Shown here in pieces: positions 17,689 to 27,260 of a DNA stretch of 64,000 nt; position 1 is the stretch's first letter, and each line of letters starts with the position of its first letter. The notes below the pieces were generated by a model. The model was not told the origin of the DNA, ran no database searches, and saw nothing but the letters and a program-made list of their open reading frames with translations. The translations under genes and the position numbers were made by a program. Origin of the DNA: Maribellus sp. YY47 (GTDB lineage: Bacteria; Bacteroidota; Bacteroidia; Bacteroidales; Prolixibacteraceae); assembly GCF_023111095.1 (NCBI RefSeq), contig NZ_JALGYW010000006.1:1-64000 (forward strand), read 5' to 3'.

Positions 17689-19629
17689 ATGAGCATTTTA
17701 GATAGTAAAATACCTCAGGGGCCATTGGCAGAAAAGTGGACCAAGCACAAGGCGACTATTAAAGTGGTGAGCCCTGCCAACAAGCGTAAATTGGAAATTA
17801 TTGTGGTTGGTACCGGTTTGGGTGGTGCTTCTGCAGCTGCCTCACTGGCCGAACTTGGATATAAAGTAAAAGCATTTTGTTACCAGGACAGCCCGCGTCG
17901 TGCGCACTCGATTGCCGCGCAGGGTGGTATCAACGCTGCAAAAAACTACCAGAACGACAACGACTCGGTTTTCCGTCTGTTTTATGATACCATTAAAGGT
18001 GGTGACTACCGTGCACGCGAAGCCAACGTTTACCGTTTGGCCGAAGTTTCACCAAATATTATCGACCAGTGTGTGGCACAGGGTGTTCCGTTTGGTCGCG
18101 AATACGGTGGTTTGCTCGACAACCGTTCTTTTGGCGGGGTGTTGGTAAGCCGTACGTTTTATGCACGCGGACAAACCGGACAGCAGTTGTTAATCGGTGC
18201 TTACCAGGCGCTGAACCGTCAGATTGCCAAAGGCGCTGTTGAAATGTACAACCGTCACGAAATGCTGGACGTGGTTAAAATTGACGGAAAAGCACGTGGT
18301 ATTATTGCCCGTGACCTGGTAACCGGAAAAATCAAAAGATTTGGAGCACACGCCGTAGTGGTGGCAACAGGTGGTTACGGAAACGTATTCTTCCTTTCAA
18401 CCAATGCAATGGGAAGTAACGGATCGGCCGCTTGGCAATGCTACAAAAAAGGAGCTGTAATGGCGAATCCTTGTTTTGTGCAGATTCACCCGACCTGTAT
18501 TCCGGTTCACGGCGATCAGCAGTCGAAACTGACGTTGATGTCGGAATCGTTGCGTAACGACGGTCGTGTTTGGGTTCCAAAGAAAAAGGAAGATGCAGTA
18601 AAACTGCAAAAAGGCGAAATTGGCCCGAACGATATCGCTGACGAAGACCGCGATTTTTACCTCGAAAGAAGATATCCATCATACGGTAACCTTGTTCCGC
18701 GTGACGTTGCTTCGCGTGCTGCAAAAGAACGCTGCGATGCAGGTTTTGGTGTAAATGCCGAAGGAAAAGCTGTATTCCTCGATTTCAAATATTCAATTGA
18801 AAGACTGGGTAAAGATGTAATTACAGCCCGTTACGGAAACCTGTTCCAGATGTACGAAAAGATCACCGATACTGATCCGTATAAAGAGCCGATGATGATC
18901 TATCCGGCTATTCACTATTCAATGGGTGGAACCTGGGTTGACTACAACCTGATGACAACTGTTCCGGGTTTATACTCGATTGGTGAAGCCAACTTCTCTG
19001 ACCACGGAGCTAACCGTTTGGGCGCTTCTGCACTGATGCAGGGACTGGCTGACGGATATTTCGTATTGCCTTACACCATTGGTGATTACCTGGCAGATGA
19101 AATCATGACTCCAAAAACCGATGTAAATGCGAAAGAATTTGCTGAAGCAGAAAAAGCAGTTACCGATCGGATTGAAAAACTATTCAATATTAAAGGTTCA
19201 AAACCGGTTGATTATTTCCACAAGAAACTTGGACACATTATGTGGGAATACGTGGGAATGGCCCGTAATGCAGAAGGCTTGAAAACAGCCATTAAAGAAA
19301 TTCAGGAAGTGCGGGCTGAGTTCTGGAAGGACGTTAAAATCCCTGGAGAACTGGATAACCTGAACCCTGAGTTGGAAAAAGCAGGACGTGTAGCCGACTT
19401 TTTCGATATTGGTGAACTGATGGCTCGTGATGCGCTCGACAGGAACGAATCGTGTGGTGGTCACTTCCGCCTGGAATCGGCAACCGAAGAAGGCGAAGCA
19501 AAACGTAACGACGAGCAGTTTACTTACGTTTCGTGCTGGGAATATAAGGGAGAAGGCAACGAGCCGGTATTACACAAAGAAGATTTGGTTTTTGAGAATG
19601 TGAAACTCACACAACGTAGTTACAAGTAG
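17689..19629 (+). CDS. sdhA: Succinate dehydrogenase/fumarate reductase flavoprotein subunit
   Basis: 646 residues. The FAD fold has [19 protein letters not shown] near residue 35, the flavinylation/active-site segment [15 protein letters not shown], and the substrate-side HPTCIPVHG and [26 protein letters not shown]. Together with SdhB it interconverts succinate and fumarate. The ATG at 17689 is used, 13 bp after sdhC; the frame is open further upstream inside sdhC but without family residues. Direction (respiration or fumarate reduction) cannot be read from sequence. Confidence 0.96.
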   Translation: MSILDSKIPQGPLAEKWTKHKATIKVVSPANKRKLEIIVVGTGLGGASAAASLAELGYKVKAFCYQDSPRRAHSIAAQGGINAAKNYQNDNDSVFRLFYDTIKGGDYRAREANVYRLAEVSPNIIDQCVAQGVPFGREYGGLLDNRSFGGVLVSRTFYARGQTGQQLLIGAYQALNRQIAKGAVEMYNRHEMLDVVKIDGKARGIIARDLVTGKIKRFGAHAVVVATGGYGNVFFLSTNAMGSNGSAAWQCYKKGAVMANPCFVQIHPTCIPVHGDQQSKLTLMSESLRNDGRVWVPKKKEDAVKLQKGEIGPNDIADEDRDFYLERRYPSYGNLVPRDVASRAAKERCDAGFGVNAEGKAVFLDFKYSIERLGKDVITARYGNLFQMYEKITDTDPYKEPMMIYPAIHYSMGGTWVDYNLMTTVPGLYSIGEANFSDHGANRLGASALMQGLADGYFVLPYTIGDYLADEIMTPKTDVNAKEFAEAEKAVTDRIEKLFNIKGSKPVDYFHKKLGHIMWEYVGMARNAEGLKTAIKEIQEVRAEFWKDVKIPGELDNLNPELEKAGRVADFFDIGELMARDALDRNESCGGHFRLESATEEGEAKRNDEQFTYVSCWEYKGEGNEPVLHKEDLVFENVKLTQRSYK

Positions 19630-19669
19630 TCTCACTACTCAAATCTATTAATCTTAAAATCGAAAAGAA

Positions 19670-20431
19670 ATGGCTGATAAAATTCTGAAACAACTCAAAA
19701 TAAAAGTTTGGAGGCAAAAGAATGCCAAATCCAAAGGAAGATTCGAGACTTATACGATCGAGAATATTTCGACCGGATCTTCTTTCCTTGAAATGATGGA
19801 CATTTTAAACAACGACCTGATTGAAAAAGGAATTGACCCGATCGCTTTTGACCACGATTGCCGCGAAGGTATTTGCGGAACCTGTAGTCTGTACATCAAC
19901 GGACGCCCACACGGACCAGATACAGAAGTAACTACTTGTCAGTTGCACATGCGTAAGTTCAAAGATGGCGAAACCATCACTATTGAACCCTGGCGTGCCC
20001 GTGCTTTCCCGGTAATTAAAGACCTGGTAGTAGACCGTAGTGCATTTGATAAAATTCTTCAGGCCGGTGGTTTTGTATCGGTTAATACCGGTGGTGTGCC
20101 CGATGCCAATGCAATTCCTGTAGCCCGCGAAGATGCAGAAGAATCGATGGATGCTGCGGCATGTATCGGCTGCGGCGCCTGTGTGGCTGCGTGTAAAAAC
20201 TCGTCGGCAATGTTGTTCGTTTCTGCTAAAGTTTCTCATTTGGCAAAATTGCCACAGGGAAAAGTGGAAGCTAAAACACGCGCCATGAGCATGGTAGCAA
20301 AAATGGATGAACTTGGTTTCGGCGGTTGTACCAACACCCGCGCTTGCGAAGCTGAGTGTCCGAAAAGCATTTCTATCATGAATATTGCCCGTCTGAACAG
20401 GGAGTATTTAAAAGCCCGTTTGAGCAGATAG
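19670..20431 (+). CDS. sdhB: Succinate dehydrogenase/fumarate reductase iron-sulfur subunit
   Basis: 253 residues. The N-terminal ferredoxin domain carries [20 protein letters not shown] plus a later cysteine for the [2Fe-2S] cluster. The C-terminal domain has [13 protein letters not shown] and [15 protein letters not shown] for the [4Fe-4S] and [3Fe-4S] clusters. It passes electrons between SdhA flavin and the SdhC hemes and quinone. It ends the operon and a strong terminator follows. Confidence 0.96.
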   Translation: MADKILKQLKIKVWRQKNAKSKGRFETYTIENISTGSSFLEMMDILNNDLIEKGIDPIAFDHDCREGICGTCSLYINGRPHGPDTEVTTCQLHMRKFKDGETITIEPWRARAFPVIKDLVVDRSAFDKILQAGGFVSVNTGGVPDANAIPVAREDAEESMDAAACIGCGACVAACKNSSAMLFVSAKVSHLAKLPQGKVEAKTRAMSMVAKMDELGFGGCTNTRACEAECPKSISIMNIARLNREYLKARLSR

Positions 20432-20451
20432 TTTGTTAACTTATTATAGAC

Positions 20452-20487
20452 AAAAGGCCTTCTCTTCATCCGGGAAGGCCTTTTTTT
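20452..20487 (+). terminator. Intrinsic terminator after sdhB
   Basis: AAAAGGCCTTC and GAAGGCCTTTT form an 11-bp stem closed by a short loop and followed by a run of T. It lies about 20 bp after the sdhB stop. Confidence 0.85.
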
Positions 20488-20581
20488 GCACATAATTCAC
20501 AACCGGATGTGTATAAGTTAGAAGGCGAAGACCTGCATTTGGATTGCCGATTCTTTAAATTCGCAGAAACAAGTAGGACAA

Positions 20582-21397
20582 ATGCCATACAGAAGATTAC
20601 CCACAACGGACAAAGCACGACTTCGTGCACTGGAAGCAGCACTAAATAAGGTAAGTACAATTACCACCCGAAATATTCCTTTTGCCAAACATTCGATAGA
20701 AGAGCTTCAAAACGTGAAAACCCAGTTTGAAAATGCTCTGAAGCACTACGAACTGAACATTAAGCAGCAGTCGGATAATAACAAAAATTACAAGGCAACG
20801 CAGGAAACTGCACGTTTATATCTTTCCCATTTTATTCAGGTTTTGTTATTTGCTTCGGAAAGAGGTGAAATAAAAGGTGGACTAAAATTTTACGGGAATT
20901 TACAGGAAATGGGTGGAAAACTTCCTTCACTCAACACCGAACAGGAAATACTGGAATGGGGAAGGATTGTGGTGAATGGTGAGCAAAACCGGGTTCGTCA
21001 GGGCGGAAGCGCTATTTACAGTCCGTCAATCGCGTTGGTAAAATTCAAATTGGAAGAATTTAGCGATGCAGCCATATTTCAGCAAAACCTGAAACGAAAT
21101 ACGCTAAGGGCTTTCGAGAAAATGCAGCAGTTGCGTAAATCGACCAACGACTTTATCTCTCAATTGTGGACCGAAATCGAAACTCACCTGGAACTGGAAG
21201 CAGGTTCAGAAGATGAAAAACGCAATCTGGCCGAAGAGTTTGGTATTGTTTACGTGTTGCGCCGGAAAGAGAGAAAATTGCTACAGAAGCAAAACGTTGA
21301 ACAAACAAAGGAGACAGAAAATGAGGTTTCTTTGACGGAAAAAGCAGAAGAAAAACCCAGGTTTGTTCAGCGCGATTTGTTTATGCAGTTTAACTAA
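20582..21397 (+). CDS. Conserved-type helical protein, function unknown
   Basis: 271 residues, cytosolic, almost entirely alpha-helical. It is strongly charged, with a Lys/Glu-rich tail (residues 225-260) and a closing FVQRDLFMQFN. The N-terminal part (MPYRRLPTTDKARLRALEAAL) and a central GGSAIYSPSIALVKFKLEEF are the most motif-like stretches, but I do not recognise the family. It is transcribed alone after the sdhB terminator and converges with the CPBP protease gene, whose stop it overlaps by 4 bp. Confidence 0.75.
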   Translation: MPYRRLPTTDKARLRALEAALNKVSTITTRNIPFAKHSIEELQNVKTQFENALKHYELNIKQQSDNNKNYKATQETARLYLSHFIQVLLFASERGEIKGGLKFYGNLQEMGGKLPSLNTEQEILEWGRIVVNGEQNRVRQGGSAIYSPSIALVKFKLEEFSDAAIFQQNLKRNTLRAFEKMQQLRKSTNDFISQLWTEIETHLELEAGSEDEKRNLAEEFGIVYVLRRKERKLLQKQNVEQTKETENEVSLTEKAEEKPRFVQRDLFMQFN

Positions 21398-22332
21398 AAC
21401 ACCATGTCGCGGGCAACAATCGCGTTGGCATTGTTTTCCTTTTTAATCAGGTATAAAATAGCAGCGATAATCAAAAAACTGAAGGTTGCGGCAAAATAGC
21501 TTGTAGCGCCATAATCTTCCATTCCTTCTCCAATGGTTCCGTTGTTCACCAAAAACATGGCAATAACAGCCATTGCATTGTTTAAGAAGTGTCCCAGCAT
21601 CGGGAGCCACATCGATCCACTCCATACCAGGAGGTATCCAAAAACAGCACCGAGAAACATGCGTGGAAAGAAGCCAAAAAATTGCATGTGCATGGCACTG
21701 AAAAGAATGGCCGATATCCAGATTCCCCAGTGATGATTTCGGGTCATCCGGGTGAATATCTTCTGAATAACTCCGCGAAACAGCAATTCTTCACCGATAG
21801 CCGGTAAAAAAGCTACCATAAAAAGATTGAATGCAAGTCCGGGAATGGTTTTTACATCCAGAAACGCTTCGGTTAGACGGGCCGCTTCATCTTCCGAGTT
21901 CCGCATCCATTCTTCCACGCCCGATAACCACCCGGGCAACGACAGGCGGCTGTTTAATTCTGCGGTGAAATTGATAAAGGGCATCATAAAAACCATTAGT
22001 ACAATTACCAACAGGAAAGTTGAGCCCCGGAACGATGTATTCAGATAAAGATATTTTGATACACTTCCCTGGTAAAGATAAGCGAGAATGAGCGGCGGAA
22101 GCACAAACAAACCGATCGCCTGAACGGTTTGAAAGTATTTCAGGAAGTTCAGACTTTCAGGATTTTCCAGGTCGGTAAGTGTGGGAAGATTCAGTAGCGA
22201 ATCGAACCCAAAAACAGGTACAGCAATTATCAGAGACAGGATCAGGAAGGTTAAAAAACAAACCAGAATTACAAAAGCTGAAAACAAAAGTTGAGGGAAC
22301 GGCTTCATTCCCCTGAATGCGGTAATTGCCAT
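21394..22332 (-). CDS. CPBP-family intramembrane metalloprotease (CAAX-protease-like)
   Basis: 312 residues with about eight membrane helices. It has the three CPBP/Abi motifs: GEELLFRGVIQ (the EE-xxx-R motif), ISAILFSAMHMQFFGFFPRMFLG and LGHFLNNAMA, which give the glutamates and histidines of the putative active site in the membrane. Family members process prenylated or membrane proteins, or bacteriocin-related substrates; the substrate here is unknown. The insertion near residues 140-175 is hydrophilic. Confidence 0.88.
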   Translation of the reverse strand: MAITAFRGMKPFPQLLFSAFVILVCFLTFLILSLIIAVPVFGFDSLLNLPTLTDLENPESLNFLKYFQTVQAIGLFVLPPLILAYLYQGSVSKYLYLNTSFRGSTFLLVIVLMVFMMPFINFTAELNSRLSLPGWLSGVEEWMRNSEDEAARLTEAFLDVKTIPGLAFNLFMVAFLPAIGEELLFRGVIQKIFTRMTRNHHWGIWISAILFSAMHMQFFGFFPRMFLGAVFGYLLVWSGSMWLPMLGHFLNNAMAVIAMFLVNNGTIGEGMEDYGATSYFAATFSFLIIAAILYLIKKENNANAIVARDMVF

Positions 22333-22453
22333 ATTTTACGATTTTGGGGTAAAGATAAAAGAATTGTAATTGATGGTAACAGATAGTAATTTGTTGTTTT
22401 TCATTTACGAAAACAACTATTAATTACAATGAATCACAACAAGTCGCTAAAAA

Positions 22454-23167
22454 TTACTCCTTAATTTCCCTGATTTTCATATTCCGGAACATGGTTAAGC
22501 CGCCGTGGTCCTGCAGTCCGATGTGACCACTTTTGCCCATCCCGTATTCAGGGGCATCTGCCCATTTGCTGTTAGCCTTTCTGGCGTTCCAGTCATCCGA
22601 CCATAATTCGTAAGTAACTACTTTCGTGCCGTTTAGCCAGTGTTCTACATGCGGACCATTCACAATAATACGGGTGGTATTCCATTCTCCCACAGGTTTT
22701 ACTTCAGCATTTTCGGGCGCATTCATCGCATAGTTCGCTCCTGTGTATTGGTCATTGTGAATCTTGTTGGGCCAGCCTTTGTCGTCAATTAGCTGGTATT
22801 CAGGGCCTGATTCATAGATGGAGTTGGTCAATCCTTCCTGAACATGATAAAAAATACCGGAATTACTTTTGGGAGAAATTTTCCATTCCACGTACAATTC
22901 GAAATTGGTATATTCTTTTTTGGTAACAATGTCGCCACCATGATCGGAGCCAACGCCTGAATTTTGTAACTCATCATTTACGATCTTCCAGCCGGCAACC
23001 GGGCCCCCGTTAAAGGTTTTCCAGTTGTCGAGCGATTTTCCGTCGAAAAGGAGTTCCCAACCCTCTTTTATTTCTTTTTTGGTGAGGGTGTTGGTTTTTT
23101 GTTCTGTCTGGCACGAGGTAATCAGTAGGATGATTCCCAACGCGAGTAATCCGCTAAATGTTTTCAT
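22454..23167 (-). CDS. DUF1080 lipoprotein (3-keto-disaccharide hydrolase-like)
   Basis: 237 residues. The signal peptide ends in the lipobox LLITSC. The mature part is a jelly-roll domain of the DUF1080 family: GWELLFDGKSLDNWKTFNGG, then GDIVTKKEYTNFELYVEWKI, NSGIFYHVQEG and the closing GHIGLQDHGG. Some members hydrolyse 3-keto-glycosides. It therefore fits a pathway in which a Gfo/Idh/MocA-type dehydrogenase first oxidises the sugar; such enzymes occur elsewhere in the window. The start is at ATG 23167, where the signal peptide begins. Confidence 0.88.
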   Translation of the reverse strand: MKTFSGLLALGIILLITSCQTEQKTNTLTKKEIKEGWELLFDGKSLDNWKTFNGGPVAGWKIVNDELQNSGVGSDHGGDIVTKKEYTNFELYVEWKISPKSNSGIFYHVQEGLTNSIYESGPEYQLIDDKGWPNKIHNDQYTGANYAMNAPENAEVKPVGEWNTTRIIVNGPHVEHWLNGTKVVTYELWSDDWNARKANSKWADAPEYGMGKSGHIGLQDHGGLTMFRNMKIREIKE

Positions 23168-23315
23168 TAGGCAATTGAATTTAGGATTTAGATTGTCTTT
23201 CAAAAATACAAATTCAGCCTGAAACAACTCAGACAAAATCACTTTCTTTTTTGTCTAATAATGAGGTATTTTAGTGGATTACGTTTAATTTTAACCGATA
23301 TCAAAAAAATACTCC

Positions 23316-24104
23316 TTGAAACTGAACAAAAGCATAATTGGGATGGTGCATGTGGGGGCTTTGCCCGGAACACCTAAAAGCGATGCATCTATCTCTGAGT
23401 TGATAGCCAATGCGCTTGCTGATACGGAGATTCTTCAGGAAGAAGGTGTGGATGCCATCATGATCGAAAACATGCACGACCGCCCTTACCTGAATCGCGA
23501 AGTGGGGCCCGAGATTGTAGCATCGATGACAGCCATTGCCTGTGCACTTCGTTCTGTAGTAAAAATACCGCTGGGAATTCAAATTTTGGCTGGAGCCAAC
23601 AAAGCAGCACTGGCCGTAGCACTGGCTGCCCGATTTGATTTTATTCGTTCAGAAGGTTTTGTTTTCGGGCATTTAGCCGACGAAGGAATGATGAACAGCG
23701 ATGCCGGAGCGTTGCTGAGGTACCGGAAACAAATTGGTGCCGATCGGGTGAAAATATTCACCGATATCAAAAAGAAGCATTCGTCGCACGCAGTGTCGGC
23801 TGATGTTTCGATTGCGGAAACAGCTAAAGCAGCTGAGTTTTTTCTTTCGGACGGAGTGATTGTTACCGGGAGTTCAACCGGGGAGAAACCATCGTTGGAG
23901 GAGTTGAAACAGGTGAAAAGCTCGGTAAAAATTCCTGTACTTATTGGTTCGGGTATCGACGCCGGGAATATCCACGAATACTGGAACTGGGCAGATGGAT
24001 TTATTATCGGATCGTCGCTGAAAAAGGACGGAAACTGGAAGAATGAGGTAGACCGGGAACGCGTGAAACATTTTATGCTTACTATAAACCAACTCAGCAG
24101 ATAG
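23316..24104 (+). CDS. BtpA/SgcQ-family TIM-barrel protein
   Basis: 262 residues with the family opening IIGMVHVGALPGTP and the motifs GVDAIMIENMHDRPY, IPLGIQILAGANKAALAVA and GVIVTGSSTGEKP. BtpA was linked to photosystem I assembly and SgcQ sits in sugar gene clusters. The fold suggests a ribulose-phosphate-binding-barrel enzyme acting on a sugar phosphate or nucleoside, which is not proven. Translation most likely starts at TTG 23316, because the first ATG (23343) would delete the conserved first strand. Confidence 0.85.
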   Translation: MKLNKSIIGMVHVGALPGTPKSDASISELIANALADTEILQEEGVDAIMIENMHDRPYLNREVGPEIVASMTAIACALRSVVKIPLGIQILAGANKAALAVALAARFDFIRSEGFVFGHLADEGMMNSDAGALLRYRKQIGADRVKIFTDIKKKHSSHAVSADVSIAETAKAAEFFLSDGVIVTGSSTGEKPSLEELKQVKSSVKIPVLIGSGIDAGNIHEYWNWADGFIIGSSLKKDGNWKNEVDRERVKHFMLTINQLSR

Positions 24105-24179
24105 CTTATGGAATTTGATACCTGGCACTTGTGGATACTTGCTGCCATCGTTTTTCGACTTAACCGGTAGAATTTCTTT

Positions 24180-25766
24180 CTATTCTTTCATCAGGTCTTT
24201 GTCGTAATCTGTTTTATTCACCCAGCCCGCCGGAACATTTTCGCCTCCCATGTAACGGTTGTAGTAATTTCGCACGGCACCCGAATACTCGTAATTGTCA
24301 AAAATATCGCCGTTTCCCAAAATTCGTGGGTCGTTTTGTTGAGTAAGTTTTTCTTTCATTTCTGTTTCCAGCCGGGTTTTTATTTCCAGGTAATTAGTGT
24401 CGGCGGCCAGGTTGTTCATGCAATACGGATCTTTCAAAACATCATACAATTCCTCCTCTTCACGTTTGCCAAAATTAAGTTGCCAGTATTCCATCACACC
24501 TTTTTTTCTGCGGGTATCCAGAATGTAAGTTTTGGTTGGACTTCCGTCGCAGTTCAGATAACCGGTTTCCGGATTTCCCAGCGGCCAGCGATCGGGTTCG
24601 AAATTGTGGAGGTACAAAAACCCGTCGCTAAGAATACCTCTGACGGGATATCCTTCATCGTTCGGACGGCCCACATCGTGGCGTTCTTTTCCCACCAAAA
24701 CAAAATTGCGATTGGGGTTTACCGTTCCTTCTTTTTCTGAATTGAAAATATCGGTCAGGCTTTTTCCTGATATTGGCTGCATTCCTGCGTTACCCGGATC
24801 AACACCGGCAAGCTCGAAATACGTAGGCGCAAAGTCGATAAAATTGACAAAGTCGTCGACCACTCGTCCTGGATTTTTAATGCCTTTGGGCCACATAATT
24901 GCCAGGGGTAAGTGGTTTGAGTATTCATATACTTGTCCTTTTATTCTTGGGAAAGGCATGCCGTTGTCGGCGGTAACCACCACAATTGTATTTTCCAGTT
25001 CACCCAGTTCTTCCAGTTTTTCTAGCATTTTCTGAAGGTGCGAATCAAAATACTCAATTTCAAAAGCATAGTCGAGCAGGTCTTTTCGAATGATATCTAC
25101 ATCGGGCCAAAAAGCCGGGACTTCATCAATTTCAGCGGTATTTTTTCCACCCTTTTTTATTCCCGATTCAAATTCGTAGCCGCGGTGTGGTTCGGTGCTT
25201 CCGTACCAAAAACAAAAAGGTTGTCCTTCGGGTTTTGCTTTCAGGAAAGCTTCAAAGTTACGGGCATAATCATTTTTGTTGATTTCGCTGGTTGGTGGCG
25301 TGGTAGTAAATTCATCAAATTTTGGGCCGGTAAGTTGACGGTTTTTTCCGTCTGTTTTTCCGGGATCTCCGGGTGCCCATCCTTTGGCAACACTTCCCAC
25401 AAAATACCCGTTTTCACCCAAAGCTTCGGCATAAGTTTTAAACTTGACCGGGAAATGAGGAGAGTGGTTACAGGCTTCTTCGAGTTGCCAGCTGTTGCGA
25501 CCGGTTAAAATACAAGCCCGCGACGGCGCACATTTGGCATTGGGAGTATAGGCGCGGGTAAATAAAATTCCGTTGCTGGCCACCCGGTCAAAAGCCGGAG
25601 TATTCACCCATTGGCAGCCATAAGCGCCGAAGTGTTTCCACGAAGCATCGTCGGCAATGGCAAACAAAATGTTGGGTTTTTGAATTTTTTCTTTACTGGG
25701 TTGACAGCCTTCAAAACACAAAAAAAAGGCGCTGAAAAGAAAAACTTGAAGAAAAATAGTTTTCAT
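24180..25766 (-). CDS. Sulfatase lipoprotein (heparan N-sulfatase-like)
   Basis: 528 residues. Lipobox FEGC ends the signal peptide. The sulfatase fold opens with [13 protein letters not shown] (metal-binding aspartates) and has the modification motif C-A-P-S-R at 79-83, whose cysteine must become formylglycine. It continues with [12 protein letters not shown]. The style resembles family S1 subfamilies related to N-sulfoglucosamine sulfohydrolase; the substrate is not certain. It removes sulfate from a glycan in the periplasm or on the cell surface. It is a single-gene unit. Confidence 0.9.
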   Translation of the reverse strand: MKTIFLQVFLFSAFFLCFEGCQPSKEKIQKPNILFAIADDASWKHFGAYGCQWVNTPAFDRVASNGILFTRAYTPNAKCAPSRACILTGRNSWQLEEACNHSPHFPVKFKTYAEALGENGYFVGSVAKGWAPGDPGKTDGKNRQLTGPKFDEFTTTPPTSEINKNDYARNFEAFLKAKPEGQPFCFWYGSTEPHRGYEFESGIKKGGKNTAEIDEVPAFWPDVDIIRKDLLDYAFEIEYFDSHLQKMLEKLEELGELENTIVVVTADNGMPFPRIKGQVYEYSNHLPLAIMWPKGIKNPGRVVDDFVNFIDFAPTYFELAGVDPGNAGMQPISGKSLTDIFNSEKEGTVNPNRNFVLVGKERHDVGRPNDEGYPVRGILSDGFLYLHNFEPDRWPLGNPETGYLNCDGSPTKTYILDTRRKKGVMEYWQLNFGKREEEELYDVLKDPYCMNNLAADTNYLEIKTRLETEMKEKLTQQNDPRILGNGDIFDNYEYSGAVRNYYNRYMGGENVPAGWVNKTDYDKDLMKE

Positions 25767-25939
25767 GGGTTTAGATTTTTGGATGATTGTTTTTCCTTTA
25801 AAAGTTTAAATGTACTTTTAACTTTCCGTTCAAAATTCAATTATTTGTCAATAGTAACGATTAAAAAAATGAAGATGAAAGTAGCTCTGATAAATTGAGC
25901 GAACTTCATCGAATACCTTCACAATTTAAATTTAAACAA

Positions 25940-27064
25940 ATGAAAAATACCTGGTTTATTTTCGCACTGATGTTGCTTTTCTCTTGTTCGCAACCACAAC
26001 CCAAACAACCTGTTTTGATCGACAAAGCAAACTTCGAAGTCGAGCACGACGGGAAACCGATTGATCTTTACACCTTGAAAAACAACCAGGGAATGGTCGC
26101 GCAAATTACCAATTTTGGCGGGAAAGTTGTTTCGTTATGGACTCCCGATAAACAAGGGAACTTTGGTGATATCGTTTTAGGCTTTAATACAATAGATGAA
26201 TATTTGAAAACCAGCGAGAAGTACTTTGGCTCGTTGATTGGCCGCTATGGAAACCGCATTGCCAATGGTCAGTTTACGATTAATGATACCGTTTATACAC
26301 TTGCCAAAAACAATGGTGAAAATGCATTGCATGGTGGAATTGTTGGTTATAATAATGTGGTTTGGGATGTCGAGCAACCCGATGATCAAACACTGGTGCT
26401 GACTTATCATTCTCCCGACGGGGAAGAGGGTTATCCCGGAAATCTGGATGTGAAAGTTCAGTATAAACTTACCGATGCGAACGAAATTAAAATCGAATAT
26501 TGGGCAACTACCGATAAGGCTACCCCGGTTAACCTGACCCACCATTCGTTTTTTAACCTGAAAGGTGCCGGACAAGGTGATGTAAATGAGCACGTGGTAC
26601 AGATCAATGCTGATAATTACACTCCGGTAGATGCAGGGTTGATTCCAACCGGCGAAATTGCACCGGTAGAAGGAACTCCGATGGATTTCAGAACTCCGAT
26701 AGCTATTGGTGCCCGCCTCGGCGACGATTTTGAACAGCTGAAATTGGGTAATGGTTACGATCACAACTGGGTGTTGAACCAAGCTGCCGACGGATTGACT
26801 TTTGCGGCAAAAGTAGTTGAGCCGCAAACCGGTCGTACGATGGAAGTGTATACCAACGAGCCCGGCATGCAGTTCTATGGCGGTAATTTCCTGGATGGAA
26901 AGGCGGTTGGAAAAGAAGGTGTTCCGTATGTATTCAGAGGTGCTTTCTGTATGGAAACACAGCACTTCCCTGACAGTCCGAACAAACCCGAATTCCCATC
27001 GACTATTTTGGAGCCGGGAAGCAAATACTACTCAATTTGCGTCTATAAATTTGGTGTAGAATAA
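25940..27064 (+). CDS. galM: Aldose 1-epimerase (mutarotase), lipoprotein form
   Basis: 374 residues. The signal peptide ends in the lipobox LLFSC. The mutarotase fold shows ITNFGGKVVSLWTPDK, GSLIGRYGNRIANGQF, NGENALHGG (catalytic-region His), NLTHHSFFNLKG (second conserved His) and near the end FYGGNFLDG and GAFCMETQHFPDSPN. It interconverts alpha and beta anomers of galactose, glucose or xylose. The lipid anchor places it in the periplasm, next to exported glycan-degrading enzymes. The ATG at 25940 starts the signal peptide. Confidence 0.92.
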   Translation: MKNTWFIFALMLLFSCSQPQPKQPVLIDKANFEVEHDGKPIDLYTLKNNQGMVAQITNFGGKVVSLWTPDKQGNFGDIVLGFNTIDEYLKTSEKYFGSLIGRYGNRIANGQFTINDTVYTLAKNNGENALHGGIVGYNNVVWDVEQPDDQTLVLTYHSPDGEEGYPGNLDVKVQYKLTDANEIKIEYWATTDKATPVNLTHHSFFNLKGAGQGDVNEHVVQINADNYTPVDAGLIPTGEIAPVEGTPMDFRTPIAIGARLGDDFEQLKLGNGYDHNWVLNQAADGLTFAAKVVEPQTGRTMEVYTNEPGMQFYGGNFLDGKAVGKEGVPYVFRGAFCMETQHFPDSPNKPEFPSTILEPGSKYYSICVYKFGVE

Positions 27065-27087
27065 TACCTTGTTTCAAAGATATTGAG

Positions 27088-27117
27088 AAGGCTCGGAGGT
27101 TTCCGGGCCTTTTTGTT
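27088..27117 (+). terminator. Intrinsic terminator after galM-like gene
   Basis: AAGGCTCGGA and TCCGGGCCTT pair over 10 bp (one G-U) with a tiny loop, and a T-rich run follows. It is about 25 bp after the stop. Confidence 0.8.
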
Positions 27118-27187
27118 TTTTAAGGCTCGATCTGATTCGGATGCTCATCGAAAAAGGATTAGGTAACATTCTGCCATTAAGCTCATT

Positions 27188-27222
27188 TTTGAGTTCAGCC
27201 CCTAAAAAAATTTCTATATTTG
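27188..27222 (+). promoter_or_regulatory. Probable promoter of ileS
   Basis: TTTG at 27188-27191 and TATATTTG at 27215-27222, the Bacteroidota pattern with a slightly long 23-nt spacer. It is about 40 bp before the ileS start. No T-box leader was seen. Confidence 0.55.
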
Positions 27223-27260
27223 CATATTTTTTAAAATCAGCAGATTAGGAAGGTGATTAT

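Noticed and set aside
26177-26965. 262-codon reverse frame inside the mutarotase gene
   Set aside because: Antisense to a clear galM-family sequence, without a recognisable product.
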